Shown: positions 35,966 through 44,554 of the stretch, piece by piece
Layout of the letters: each line of letters opens with the position of its first letter
Numbering within the stretch: the stretch's first letter is position 1
Assembly (NCBI GenBank): GCA_030550395.1
Contig: JAUQPL010000004.1
Span: 42,501 to 106,500, forward strand
DNA length: 64,000 bases
Direction of reading: 5' to 3'
Origin: Bacteroidota bacterium
GTDB lineage: Bacteria; Bacteroidota; Ignavibacteria; Kapaibacteriales; HRBIN21
The notes under the pieces: generated by a model
The model's input: the letters and a program-made list of their open reading frames with translations, nothing else
Database searches by the model: none
What the model was told of the DNA's origin: nothing
Made by a program: the position numbers and the translations under genes

Positions 35966-37561
35966 CTAAAGCGTAGCTGTCAGGCTCATGCTCAATCCAT
36001 GGGCTGCAGGCATGTAACGACATACCCCTCCAACGCAGGCAATGCCTGCACGCTGGCGTCCGTAGCCTATGCTGATCTTCCACCGCTGGAAGAGCACCGT
36101 TACAGCAGCTCCGGGATAGTGATGATGGACTCGGTATCCAGGGCGACCGTAATTGTACTCGTCCCATGCTGTTAGAGCCCAGCGAGGAGACAACGTATAC
36201 TCCAGCAACGCAAATGCCCAGTGACCTCGGTCCTGGCGACTCCACAGGTGTTGGAGTTCCAATCGCAACGTCTGACGAGGAGCGAATGTGTAAGCGATAT
36301 CGGCAATCGCAATCCAGGTCCAGACAAGTCCGTAGCCTCGGAGGCCTTCGGAGACGTCACGGTTGTAGACCTGGCGTGTGAGTTGGAGGGTGCCCTTCAG
36401 CACGTGGCTCCAGGAGGCTGAATATTCAGCGGTAAATTCTTCCAAGAAGAGCGTTTTCCCAATGCCGGGGAAGGGGCTCCGATAGCGGAGTTCGCTGGTA
36501 TGGACTGTGTCCAGCCCGTGAATCCGACAATAGTTGAGGTTGAGGGTTCCCCCGTCTGTACCCCCGACGAGTGTTCCTTCGGGGAAGGGGAGGATAGCGT
36601 CTACGCTGAAGCCGATTTCACCCCCGGGCTGTGTAGCATATGCATACAGTGTGGCTAAGCGATAGCTTTGCTGCCGGCTCAGCGGGGGGAGGTAGTTGAG
36701 CACGGCGACCGTTCCTGTCGCTGTTCGGTCGGAGTAGAAGGCCATGTTGTCCACCCGCTTTGCTTGGAGCAGGAAGCTAAGGGAGGCTAGCTCTCCGGAC
36801 AAGCTTCCATAGAGTCCTGTGCCAGGGTTGTAAGAGTAGCCGTTCAGTGCGCAGGGATCGTTGTACTTATATGCCCATTCTGCTGTCAGTTGCCAGCTTT
36901 GCCATTGCCATGCGGTGCGGAGAGCGTATGCCAAGACATTTTCTGGAAGGCGGTATAGAGGGTCTGTATCCGGCTGGTACTTGCTGACGACGGAGGCTCC
37001 GAGGCTCCAATGCAGGGGATGACCGACGCCCCAGGCGGAGGGAGTAAGCTCTATGTCGGCGCCGCGGATGAGCCCATCCCAGTCAAAGAATCGACGTTGT
37101 CGGGCAACGAAGGCGCTCAGATGTATCCCCTGACTACGCCAGCGGAGTCGGACGCCGTCCAGAGCATTGTCAATACCCAGGAGCCGTTCTTCGTACGTGC
37201 GCAGGATCATGCCCGAACCGAACTGCTCGTAGAAGCTCCCGACGGTTAGCTGGAAGTTTGCGTCGTGGTAGTCAATGGAGCGGAATGGGATTCCTGCGCC
37301 GGCATAGCGGGGATCGTATCCTTGGAGGGGCTTTAGGTAAGCCTCGTAGCGTAAACTGAACGTCACTGCCCCAATGCGGTAGCTGAGCGGAAGGTAAGCG
37401 TTGAGAGCAAGGCGTTCCGGCACCTCTGGGGCACCGATGGCACTGTCGGCGTGATAAGAGCGAAACTCTACCTGGAGTCCACCGCTGACAGTGCCGTTGA
37501 GCTGTCCCAGCGTGCTTCCGCAAAGGACGAGGAAAGCAAGGCTCCAGAGGCGACCGTACAT
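35966..37561 (-). CDS. DUF6029-like outer-membrane protein
   Basis: A 531-residue protein with a signal peptide (LWSLAFLVLCGSTLG) and barrel-like alternating sequence to the end. It contains text that I associate with DUF6029 proteins of Bacteroidota: LSYRIGAVTFSLRYEAYLKPLQGYD near residue 60, GSFYEQFGSGMILRTYEE, LDGVRLRWRSQG, KYNDPCALNGY, LLQAKRVDNM, and LYAYATQPGGEIG. The function of that family is not known. The TlpA-like gene before it overlaps by one base; a redox partner is conceivable since a few cysteines are present. Confidence 0.75.
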   Translation of the reverse strand: MYGRLWSLAFLVLCGSTLGQLNGTVSGGLQVEFRSYHADSAIGAPEVPERLALNAYLPLSYRIGAVTFSLRYEAYLKPLQGYDPRYAGAGIPFRSIDYHDANFQLTVGSFYEQFGSGMILRTYEERLLGIDNALDGVRLRWRSQGIHLSAFVARQRRFFDWDGLIRGADIELTPSAWGVGHPLHWSLGASVVSKYQPDTDPLYRLPENVLAYALRTAWQWQSWQLTAEWAYKYNDPCALNGYSYNPGTGLYGSLSGELASLSFLLQAKRVDNMAFYSDRTATGTVAVLNYLPPLSRQQSYRLATLYAYATQPGGEIGFSVDAILPFPEGTLVGGTDGGTLNLNYCRIHGLDTVHTSELRYRSPFPGIGKTLFLEEFTAEYSASWSHVLKGTLQLTRQVYNRDVSEGLRGYGLVWTWIAIADIAYTFAPRQTLRLELQHLWSRQDRGHWAFALLEYTLSPRWALTAWDEYNYGRPGYRVHHHYPGAAVTVLFQRWKISIGYGRQRAGIACVGGVCRYMPAAHGLSMSLTATL

Positions 37562-38061
37562 CAGGGGGTCCTTTCGGGTGATTTATCGGGCTGCGTCAAG
37601 CGCTTTAGGACGGCATAGAGGCTTTCTTCGTCACCGGGTGTATATGCCTGACGCTGCCAGACGATGCGTCCAGAGCCGTCCAGGAGGAAGGCGTGAGGGA
37701 TATCCGTGACGTTCATTGCCCGCCGGAGCTCGCTGTTGCTGTCTATGTAGACCTCAAAGCGCCACGCCCGAGCGCGTACCAGTGGAGCAACCTTCGCTCG
37801 GGTGCGAGCATCGTCAATGGAGACGGCGATGATTTTGACCCCGGTTTCGGTCTGCCACTGTGGGTAGAGTTGGTGGAGAGTGGAAAGCTCCAACAGGCAA
37901 GGTTTGCACCACGTTGCCCAGAAGTTCAGCAGAATCGGCTTGCCATCATTGTGAAGGGTATCGGCTCGGACAGTGCGTCCGTCAATGCTCGTCAGAAACA
38001 CGGCGGGCAATTGTGCCCAAAGGGAGAGAGCCAGCCCAGCGGAAGCGAGAAGATATTTCAT
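37561..38061 (-). CDS. TlpA-like thioredoxin-fold protein, exported
   Basis: A 166-residue protein with a short hydrophobic N-terminus (YLLASAGLALSLWA) and a thioredoxin domain holding the active site WCKPC (C52, C55) in the context ILLNFWATW. The later cis-Pro loop is NVTDIPHAFLLD. It should act in the periplasm as a disulfide reductase or in extracytoplasmic redox chemistry. It is the first gene of the run through DUF6029, symporter, yggS, punA, lipoprotein and pta. Confidence 0.88.
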   Translation of the reverse strand: MKYLLASAGLALSLWAQLPAVFLTSIDGRTVRADTLHNDGKPILLNFWATWCKPCLLELSTLHQLYPQWQTETGVKIIAVSIDDARTRAKVAPLVRARAWRFEVYIDSNSELRRAMNVTDIPHAFLLDGSGRIVWQRQAYTPGDEESLYAVLKRLTQPDKSPERTP

Positions 38062-38087
38062 GGCGGGGTTCTCCGATTGAACAGATG

Positions 38088-38095
38088 CAAAATTG
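38088..38095 (-). promoter_or_regulatory. Possible -7 promoter element (CAATTTTG) for tlpA operon
   Basis: On the minus strand CAATTTTG has one mismatch to TAnnTTTG and is 26 bases before the TlpA-like gene. Confidence 0.28.
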
Positions 38096-38160
38096 CGAAT
38101 CCTTTCCTGATTGCTCGTGAGTATGCGACAGCTATGCACACAGGGATACCCACGGCAGGC

Positions 38161-38168
38161 TAATTTTG
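38161..38168 (+). promoter_or_regulatory. Bacteroidota-type -7 promoter element (TAATTTTG)
   Basis: TAATTTTG is an exact TAnnTTTG match, 35 bases before the zinc-ribbon gene that leads the purL-coaE operon. It lies in the 142-base divergent spacer, opposite the CAATTTTG element of the tlpA operon. Confidence 0.45.
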
Positions 38169-38203
38169 CAGGTGTAACCTCCTTCGGTATCTGCGGGGAC
38201 TGC

Positions 38204-38512
38204 ATGACGACATTTCGTCCGCGGGGTAGTCCGACCCTCCGTCGGTGTCCGCGATGCAAGGCCGTCGGACGCATGTACCGCTCCCATAGCCGTAACGCTT
38301 TTGAGCGTTTTATGAAAATCTTCAGCCCTACGCTGCTGCTTTACCGCTGCCACCACTGCAATTGGCGTGGGTATATGTTCCGGCGTTTTCGGTCGCAGAG
38401 CCGCTTTGCCTTCTGGATGACCCTTCTGGGGGTCATCGTCGGAGGAGTTGCGGGTATTGCGGCAGGCTGGTTCATCTTGTTGCGCTTTGTGGAAGTGCTT
38501 TTGGGACGCTGA
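38204..38512 (+). CDS. Small zinc-ribbon membrane protein
   Basis: A 102-residue protein. C15/C18 (CPRC) and C49/C52 (CHHC) form one likely zinc ribbon, separated by a basic segment with [13 protein letters not shown]-terminal membrane segment covers about residues 70-98 ([19 protein letters not shown]). The stop overlaps the purL ATG by one base. I do not recognise a family. An ATG at 38111 is not in line with the promoter-like element, so 38204 is used. Confidence 0.6.
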   Translation: MTTFRPRGSPTLRRCPRCKAVGRMYRSHSRNAFERFMKIFSPTLLLYRCHHCNWRGYMFRRFRSQSRFAFWMTLLGVIVGGVAGIAAGWFILLRFVEVLLGR

Positions 38513-40746
38513 TGCAGCCAGTTGTGACAGGGTCTGTGGTTAGTGTAGAGGTGGCGCAGGCTTTGGGATTGACGGCCGAGGAATACGAGCGCATCCTTGA
38601 GCTTCTGGGGCGTCCACCGAACTTCGTTGAGCTGGGGATGTTCGCCGTTATGTGGAGCGAGCATTGTAGCTACAAAAATTCCCTCAAGCTGCTGCGAACG
38701 CTCCCGCGCACGGGTGGACGGGTTCTTTCCGGGAATGAGAATGCAGGGCTTGTGGACATTGGCGGGGGCTATGCCATTGCCTTTAAAATTGAAAGCCACA
38801 ATCACCCTTCGGCCGTTGAACCATATCAGGGTGCCGCGACGGGGGTTGGAGGTATTCTGCGGGATATCTTCACCACGGGAGCGCGGCCTATTGCCGTGTT
38901 AGACTCGCTCCGCTTTGGGGCGCTGGAAGAGCCGCGGACGCGATATCTGATCCGAGGCGTTGTTGGCGGGATCGGCGATTACGGAAATGCCTTCGGAGTC
39001 CCGACCGTCGGTGGCGAGGTGTATTTCCACCCATGCTATACGGATAACCCCCTGGTCAATGCGATGGCGGTGGGGATTGTTCGTTGCGATCGTGTTGTGC
39101 CGGCGGTTGCCCGAGGAGTTGGGAACCCGGTATTCTTGCTGGGGAACAAGACGGGGCGGGATGGTATTCATGGGGCATCGCTTTTGGCATCGCGCACGTT
39201 CAGTGATGGACAGCACGATATGCGTCCATCGGTGCAAGTGGGGGATCCTTTTGCCGAGAAGCTCCTGTTAGAGGCGGTGCTGGAGCTGGTGGAGGCTGGT
39301 ATCGTCGTGGGGATGCAAGACATGGGGGCGGCGGGTATCTGCTGCTCAACCTCAGAGATGAGCGCTCGGGGAGGGGTGGGGATGCGGATTGAATTGGATG
39401 CCGTTCCCTTGCGAGATCCGGACTTAGATGCATACGAAATTCTGCTTTCGGAGTCGCAGGAGCGGATGCTGGTTGTGCTGCAGCGGGGTACGGAGCATAT
39501 CGCCGAGGCAATTTGCCGTAAGTGGGAGATTGGATTCGCTCGGATTGGGGAGGTGACCGACGATGGGATACTGCGCTATTACCATCGGGGGCAGTTGGTT
39601 GCAGAGCTTCCGGCATGGACGTTGGTGGCAGGGGAGGGGGCACCGCAGTATGAGCGTGAGGCTCGGGAGCCTGCGTATCTGCAGCAGGTTCGGTCCATTG
39701 TGCCGGAAGAATTGCCGGAGCCGGTTTCACCACAAGAAGCCTTCTGGCTCCTTTTGCAAAGTCCGAATATCGCCAGCAAACGCTGGGTGTTCGAACAGTA
39801 CGACTACCAAGTGCAGACCAATACTGTCTTAGTCCCTGGAGCCGCAGACGCTGCCGTCCTCCGGTTGCGCGAGTTGCCCGGACGAGGCATTGCATTGAGT
39901 GTGGATGGGAACAGCCGCTATGTTTATCTCAATCCATATCGGGGTGCCGCCATTGCTGTGGCAGAGGCTGCTCGCAATGTTGCCTGCGTTGGTGCAGAAC
40001 CCGTTGCCGTGACGAATTGCCTCAATTTTGGCGACCCCTATGATCCGGAGATCTTCTGGCAGTTTCGGGAGGCAATCCGTGGTATGAGGGATGCTTGCTC
40101 GGTGTTGGGTACGCCGGTGACAGGCGGGAATGTAAGCTTTTACAACGAATCTCCGCGCTACACGGTCTATCCTACCCCGGTCATTGGGATGCTGGGGCTC
40201 ATTGAGGATGTGAGCACCGTTGTGGGAATGGGGTTTCGGGCTGAAGGGGATATCATCCTCCTTGTCGGTCCCCAGCGGGCAGAGTTAGGGGGCTCGGAAT
40301 ACCTTTGGCTCTTCCATGGGTTGGTGGCTGGGGATGCCCCGAGCTTGGACTTGGAGGAAGAGCGGCGTCTGCAGCAGTTTCTCTTGACAGCAATCCGCCG
40401 TGGTTGGGTCCATTCTGCCCATGATTGCGCTGAAGGAGGACTTGCTATTTGCCTGGCCGAGAAAGCAATCGCTTCGGAGGGGGAGCTCGGGGCCGATGTG
40501 GTCTTTCCCTGGGAGCTGAAAGCTGCTCACCTGTTCGGGGAGGCGCAAACGCGCGTGCTTCTTAGCGTTTCCCCGAGACATTACGGCGATGTTCAGCGGT
40601 TGGGCCAGGAGCTGAGTTTGCCGTGTGTGGAGCTGGGGCGAGTTGTCCGTAGCCATTTCTGCATTCAGGGGGTTGTACGGACAACGGTAGCGGAGCTGCG
40701 TCACTGCTACGAGCATGCGCTCCCAGCTGTGGTGGAAGCCCTATGA
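38512..40746 (+). CDS. purL: Phosphoribosylformylglycinamidine synthase, small-type PurL subunit
   Basis: A 744-residue ATP-dependent enzyme of purine synthesis (FGAR to FGAM). The length is that of the small PurL type which needs separate PurS and PurQ proteins, neither of which is in the window. Diagnostic blocks are [44 protein letters not shown] in part, [11 protein letters not shown], and in the second half [11 protein letters not shown] and [10 protein letters not shown]. It overlaps the zinc-ribbon gene by one base and coaE by four. Confidence 0.96.
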   Translation: MQPVVTGSVVSVEVAQALGLTAEEYERILELLGRPPNFVELGMFAVMWSEHCSYKNSLKLLRTLPRTGGRVLSGNENAGLVDIGGGYAIAFKIESHNHPSAVEPYQGAATGVGGILRDIFTTGARPIAVLDSLRFGALEEPRTRYLIRGVVGGIGDYGNAFGVPTVGGEVYFHPCYTDNPLVNAMAVGIVRCDRVVPAVARGVGNPVFLLGNKTGRDGIHGASLLASRTFSDGQHDMRPSVQVGDPFAEKLLLEAVLELVEAGIVVGMQDMGAAGICCSTSEMSARGGVGMRIELDAVPLRDPDLDAYEILLSESQERMLVVLQRGTEHIAEAICRKWEIGFARIGEVTDDGILRYYHRGQLVAELPAWTLVAGEGAPQYEREAREPAYLQQVRSIVPEELPEPVSPQEAFWLLLQSPNIASKRWVFEQYDYQVQTNTVLVPGAADAAVLRLRELPGRGIALSVDGNSRYVYLNPYRGAAIAVAEAARNVACVGAEPVAVTNCLNFGDPYDPEIFWQFREAIRGMRDACSVLGTPVTGGNVSFYNESPRYTVYPTPVIGMLGLIEDVSTVVGMGFRAEGDIILLVGPQRAELGGSEYLWLFHGLVAGDAPSLDLEEERRLQQFLLTAIRRGWVHSAHDCAEGGLAICLAEKAIASEGELGADVVFPWELKAAHLFGEAQTRVLLSVSPRHYGDVQRLGQELSLPCVELGRVVRSHFCIQGVVRTTVAELRHCYEHALPAVVEAL

Positions 40747-41429
40747 GTGAACCCGTGCTGATCGCTTTGACGGGGCCGCCGGGTAGTGGGAAGTCTACCG
40801 TTGCTCACCTCCTACGCCAGCAAGGCTTTCTTGTGTTAGAGGCCGATGTCGTGGCGCAAGAGCTTATGCAGTCCGATCCCCTACTCCGGCGACATTTGCG
40901 GGAATACTTCGGAGAGGAGCTCTTTGACGCGGAAGGGCGCTTGCGTCCCTCCGTCCTTGCTGAACGGATCTTCGGTCCGACGGCGGAGCACCGGAGGGGG
41001 CGAGAGTTCGTTGAAACATTGGTCCACCCACGGGTACTCAATGTCCTTGCAGAGCAGATTCAAGAGGCTGCGGCAGCGGGGATAAGCCCCATCGTGGTTG
41101 AGACTGCTCTCCTATACGAGACAGGGCTTGAGGAGGCATTTGACTACGTCATCACCATTGATGCTGCTGAAGCGCAACGCCATGACCGGCTTCGTCAGCG
41201 TGGTTGGACGGAGCAACAGATCCGGGAGCGAGAAGCTGCTCAACTTTCTGCTCGTTTTAAGCGACTCCATGCGGATATCGTGCTTAACAATGATGGCACG
41301 ATGGAGGAGCTTCGGGAGAGTGTGACGTTTTTGGCAGAGCTGTTACGCACGCTTCCTCCACGCACCATGCAGGTACCCTTTGCTCCTTTAGGGATGTCTT
41401 CCGGTCCAGCCAGTGGAGATGCGGTCTGA
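40743..41429 (+). CDS. coaE: Dephospho-CoA kinase
   Basis: A 228-residue P-loop kinase performing the last step of coenzyme A synthesis. The P-loop GPPGSGKST is at residues 11-19, followed by [11 protein letters not shown], the segment VHPRVL, and [12 protein letters not shown]. It ends with a longer than usual proline-rich tail (~20 residues), part of which overlaps the thioesterase gene. Coenzyme A use is also a theme of the following thioesterase gene. Confidence 0.94.
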   Translation: MSEPVLIALTGPPGSGKSTVAHLLRQQGFLVLEADVVAQELMQSDPLLRRHLREYFGEELFDAEGRLRPSVLAERIFGPTAEHRRGREFVETLVHPRVLNVLAEQIQEAAAAGISPIVVETALLYETGLEEAFDYVITIDAAEAQRHDRLRQRGWTEQQIREREAAQLSARFKRLHADIVLNNDGTMEELRESVTFLAELLRTLPPRTMQVPFAPLGMSSGPASGDAV

Positions 41430-41874
41430 GGTTGTCGGTTCGGTGGCAGAGCTTACAGTGCGCGTCACTCCGGAAATGGTGGCGATGTTGGATGGATGGC
41501 TCGTCCATCCGGTCTGTTCCACGTTTTGGTTAGCCTATTATGCGGAGGTAGCTGCGCGGCGGGCTATAGAGCCATTTTTGGAGGATGGGGAAAATGCTGT
41601 CGGGGCAGAACTTTCCTTGCGCCATGAGGGGATGGCGCCGGTGGGTTCCTCGCTCCGAGTACGTGCTGTAGTGACCGAGTCCAAGGGGAACCGCGTGGAG
41701 TGTGCCGTGGAAATCTTTCTGGGGAAGCGGCGCATTGCCGTCGGACGGCAGTTGCAAGTAGCACTGCCCCATGAGGTTATCCGGCGCCGTGTCCGTGATG
41801 CTTACACCGAGCAGGGACTGCCGCCCCCGAGAGAGCATCCGAATGTTCGCATTACTGGCTCTGAACCCCCATGA
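41419..41874 (+). CDS. FlK-like acyl-CoA thioesterase (hot-dog fold)
   Basis: A 151-residue hot-dog protein similar in order to fluoroacetyl-CoA thioesterase FlK. Candidate catalytic residues are T35 (VCSTFW), E43 (YAEVAARRAIEPFL) and H69 (LSLRHEGMAPVGS). Other members act on varied acyl-CoAs; there is no evidence for fluoroacetate here. A GTG start six bases upstream is possible. It overlaps coaE by 11 bases and the ABC ATPase gene by four, so it is cotranscribed. Confidence 0.78.
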   Translation: MRSEVVGSVAELTVRVTPEMVAMLDGWLVHPVCSTFWLAYYAEVAARRAIEPFLEDGENAVGAELSLRHEGMAPVGSSLRVRAVVTESKGNRVECAVEIFLGKRRIAVGRQLQVALPHEVIRRRVRDAYTEQGLPPPREHPNVRITGSEPP

Positions 41875-42554
41875 AGGTTGAGCTTCGGGATGTCAGTGTT
41901 TTCTACCCTACCGCCTTCGTCCCCGCACTGTCGCATGTCAGCCTGACTGTTCCCGGGGGTGCTCTCGCTTTGGTAACGGGACCGACCGGTGCGGGGAAGA
42001 CGACACTTCTGCGCTTGATTTACCGAGAAATCCTCCCGCAGTCGGGTACAGTGTGGCTGGATGGTCTCAACCTTGCAGCATTGCCCTTCCGAGAACTCCA
42101 GCGCCTTCGCCGGCAAATGGGGATTGTTTTCCAAGATATCCGCCTGATACCTTGGGAGACTGCCTACGCGAATGTCCTTCTCCCGTTGCTGTGTCGTGGC
42201 GTTCCTTACCGGCAAGCGCGGAATACTGTGTTGGAGCTTTTCGCGGAGCTGGGGATTAGCTATGTACGGCACGCACGTCCGGATTCACTCTCGGGTGGAG
42301 AACAACAATTGGTTGCGCTTGCCCGCGCCTTGGTGTGTGCGTCACGGCTCCTCTTGGCGGATGAGCCGACGGGGAATGTAGAACCTGCCACAACGGAGCT
42401 TGTTGCTCGCCTCTTGCGCCGTGCCCATGCCCGGGGGCTCACTGTCATTGTGGCAACGCATAGCGCCGAGCTCATCGCTCACTTTCCCGATGCCGTCCGC
42501 ATTGAGCTGAGGGATGGGCAACTCTGCACGCCGACCTCGGCTACGGTGGGATAG
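41871..42554 (+). CDS. ftsE: FtsE-like ABC ATPase
   Basis: A 227-residue ABC ATPase with Walker A GPTGAGKT at 37-44, Q-loop FQDIRLIPW, signature LSGGEQQLVALARAL and Walker B LLLADEPTGNVEP. The phrase MGIVFQDIRLIPWETAYANV is typical of FtsE, which works with FtsX to control peptidoglycan hydrolases at division. No ftsX is next to it; the frame ends and an opposite-strand gene begins with a 14-base overlap. LolD-like assignment is the alternative. Confidence 0.75.
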   Translation: MKVELRDVSVFYPTAFVPALSHVSLTVPGGALALVTGPTGAGKTTLLRLIYREILPQSGTVWLDGLNLAALPFRELQRLRRQMGIVFQDIRLIPWETAYANVLLPLLCRGVPYRQARNTVLELFAELGISYVRHARPDSLSGGEQQLVALARALVCASRLLLADEPTGNVEPATTELVARLLRRAHARGLTVIVATHSAELIAHFPDAVRIELRDGQLCTPTSATVG

Positions 42555-43836
42555 TGGAGCCTTGGCGGAGGAGCACCCTGAGTTCTACACGCCGATTTTG
42601 GCGTCGTGCCTCTGCTGACCGTCCAGCCACGGCGGGTCGCCGACTGCCATAGCCGACAATCTGAAGGGATTCGCCTCGGATTCCCCGCTGCAAGAGCTCG
42701 GTTGCGACTTCTTCAGCACGTTGGCGGGAAAGCCACTCGTTGTATTGCTCAGAACCGATGTCATCGGTGTGTCCTTCAATCACGACGGTACTAATTCGCT
42801 CTGGCGGGAGTTCCTTGAGAAACTCAGCAAGGCGTTGCCGTTCATGGGTGCGAAGCTTCCACTGGTTGAAGGCAAACAGGAGGCGAAGCGTGCGCACGGA
42901 CGAGGCTGCCTCGGTGGTGGGGAATGGACGCAGGGAGTCGGCTAGGCATACGACATAGATTCCTGGTCGGAGGGTCAGGGGATCGGTGGAGACGATGTAG
43001 GCTGTGTCCCCCTGTGGGGTAAGGCTGATGCTGGCTTCATCCCCGGAAGTGTTGATGTCGGCTCCCAAGTTCATGGGCGGGCTCCACCGTTTCCACGTGT
43101 CGTCGAGTCGGCGGCTTACGAACAGGTCCATTCCTCCGAACCCTTTGTGCCCGGTGGAGAAAAAGTACAGCGTCCGTCCATCAGGGGCTAAGAAGGGCGA
43201 GCCTTCCGTGCCGGCAGTGTTGAGAGTGCTGCCCATGTTTTCAGGTTCGGTCCATTGGCCGCTGAGGGAGTCGTGGAACGAGACGTAGAGGTCTAAGGAG
43301 CCATAGGAGTCCAAGCGTTGAAGGCTTAGAATTAGCACTCGGCGGTCCGGAGACCAGGTGGCGTAGTAGTGCTGTGAGAGGTTGTAGAAATTGCGGATGC
43401 GCAAAGGCTCAGGGAAGCTCCAGCTGGAATCAGCCCATCGGGTGATGGAGAACCCTGGCTGCTTGCTTCCATCGGGACGGTAGATGCCAAAGACAAGGGC
43501 TTCCGTGCCGTCGGGACTGAGGGCACAGAGGACGTCGCTTCCTGGGGTGTTCAGAGGAGGCCCCAGGTTCCGCAGTTCTGACCAGCTTCCGTCGGGAAGA
43601 CGTTCAGCGTACCAGATTTCATCAGGGTCTCTTGTTTTGCCAGTGTTGTTGGGGTGGTGCTTTCGGTCTACGTAGAGCCGTTTCCCGTCTGGCGACAGCA
43701 GCGGCAGAATTGTCGGCTGATGCTCGTTGAAGTGTTCTGGTAAACGCACCTTACACTGGATGGAGGGTTGTCCCGCCGTGGGCGGAGGCAGAATCAGTCC
43801 AGTAAGCAGGAGTCCACAGAGAGCGCTATGCCACAT
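42541..43836 (-). CDS. OmpA-family outer-membrane protein with PD40 repeats
   Basis: A 431-residue protein. A signal peptide ends near TAG at residue 22. Residues ~40-290 hold about five PD40/WD40-like units (LSPDGKRLYVDRK, LSPDGTEALVFG, APDGRTLYFFSTGHKGFGGMDLFV, LTPQGDTAYIVS). The last ~120 residues are an OmpA peptidoglycan-binding domain with EGHTDDIGSEQYNEWLSRQRAE and QNRRVEL. Proteins of this build are common in Bacteroidota, and some belong to type IX secretion (PorE-like), although no TPR is seen here. It starts 11 bases before the recX stop. Confidence 0.85.
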   Translation of the reverse strand: MWHSALCGLLLTGLILPPPTAGQPSIQCKVRLPEHFNEHQPTILPLLSPDGKRLYVDRKHHPNNTGKTRDPDEIWYAERLPDGSWSELRNLGPPLNTPGSDVLCALSPDGTEALVFGIYRPDGSKQPGFSITRWADSSWSFPEPLRIRNFYNLSQHYYATWSPDRRVLILSLQRLDSYGSLDLYVSFHDSLSGQWTEPENMGSTLNTAGTEGSPFLAPDGRTLYFFSTGHKGFGGMDLFVSRRLDDTWKRWSPPMNLGADINTSGDEASISLTPQGDTAYIVSTDPLTLRPGIYVVCLADSLRPFPTTEAASSVRTLRLLFAFNQWKLRTHERQRLAEFLKELPPERISTVVIEGHTDDIGSEQYNEWLSRQRAEEVATELLQRGIRGESLQIVGYGSRRPAVAGRSAEARRQNRRVELRVLLRQGSTIPP

Positions 43837-44473
43837 CGGTGTCTCCTGGTATTTCGGAGAAATATTCCCGGAGCACACGCTGGACGAGCCCGGCGGGGAA
43901 GCCGCAGCGTCCTAAGTATCCGGCTACTGCGCGCCATTGCTGAAATCTGTCCTTGTGCTGGAGCAATCGGAGTTTGCGCTCTGCCGCCCGACGCACCTGC
44001 TCTATGATGGCATCCTCGGGCAGCGCCGCGGCGACGACAGCCTTAGCAGTCTCAGGGGCAACTCCACGGCGACGCAATGCTACCAGTAGCTGTTGCGGTG
44101 ACACCGCTTTCCGCTCAATTTGGTGTCGGACAAACGCCTCCGCATAAGCGTAGTCGTCAATGTATCCCTGTTGTGCGAGCTCCTCCAGGACGGAATCAAT
44201 AAGCTCTGCTTCTGCAGGGAAGCGGTGGAGCAGCTTGCGGCGGAGTTCTTCTTGCGAGTGCATCCGTCGAGCTATCAAGCGCAATGCCGTGTGGCGGATA
44301 CTCCACCGCTGACTCTCCCGCCGGAGGGCAGTTATCGTAGAAGGGGAAAGCTCTTGCCCTTTGCGAAGGCCAAAGTCTGTCAGTACCGACAGAGGACACC
44401 GAAGAGCTGTTCCATCCTCCAACAGCACAGTTGCCCAAAGCTCTCCGTGCTGACGCAGATGGAGGATACGCAT
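43826..44473 (-). CDS. recX: RecX regulatory protein
   Basis: A 215-residue helical protein with three-helix repeats typical of RecX, which binds and inhibits RecA filaments. Marks are ALRLIARRMHSQEELRRKL, LAQQGYIDDYAYAEAFVRHQIERK and a last repeat around FQQWRAVAGYLGRCGF. The ATG at 44471-44473 is preferred over the longer frame. recA is not in the window. It follows glnN after 81 bases and precedes the OmpA gene. Confidence 0.9.
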   Translation of the reverse strand: MRILHLRQHGELWATVLLEDGTALRCPLSVLTDFGLRKGQELSPSTITALRRESQRWSIRHTALRLIARRMHSQEELRRKLLHRFPAEAELIDSVLEELAQQGYIDDYAYAEAFVRHQIERKAVSPQQLLVALRRRGVAPETAKAVVAAALPEDAIIEQVRRAAERKLRLLQHKDRFQQWRAVAGYLGRCGFPAGLVQRVLREYFSEIPGDTDVA

Positions 44474-44509
44474 CGTGTGCCCTTTCGAGGCAGACTCCGT
44501 GCCTATTGA

Positions 44510-44524
44510 CGGCACAGCGTGCCG
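44510..44524. other. Small hairpin in glnN-recX spacer
   Basis: In the 81-base gap between glnN and recX there is a perfect inverted repeat CGGCAC-agc-GTGCCG. No T-run follows on either strand, so it may be a weak terminator, attenuator or processing site, but not a clear one. Confidence 0.25.
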
Positions 44525-44554
44525 ATACGTGCCTTGTGGGCTGCCCTTGGGGGT

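Noticed and set aside
39200-39895. Minus-strand frame of 231 codons
   Set aside because: It is antisense to purL, proline and arginine rich, and typical of a shadow frame.
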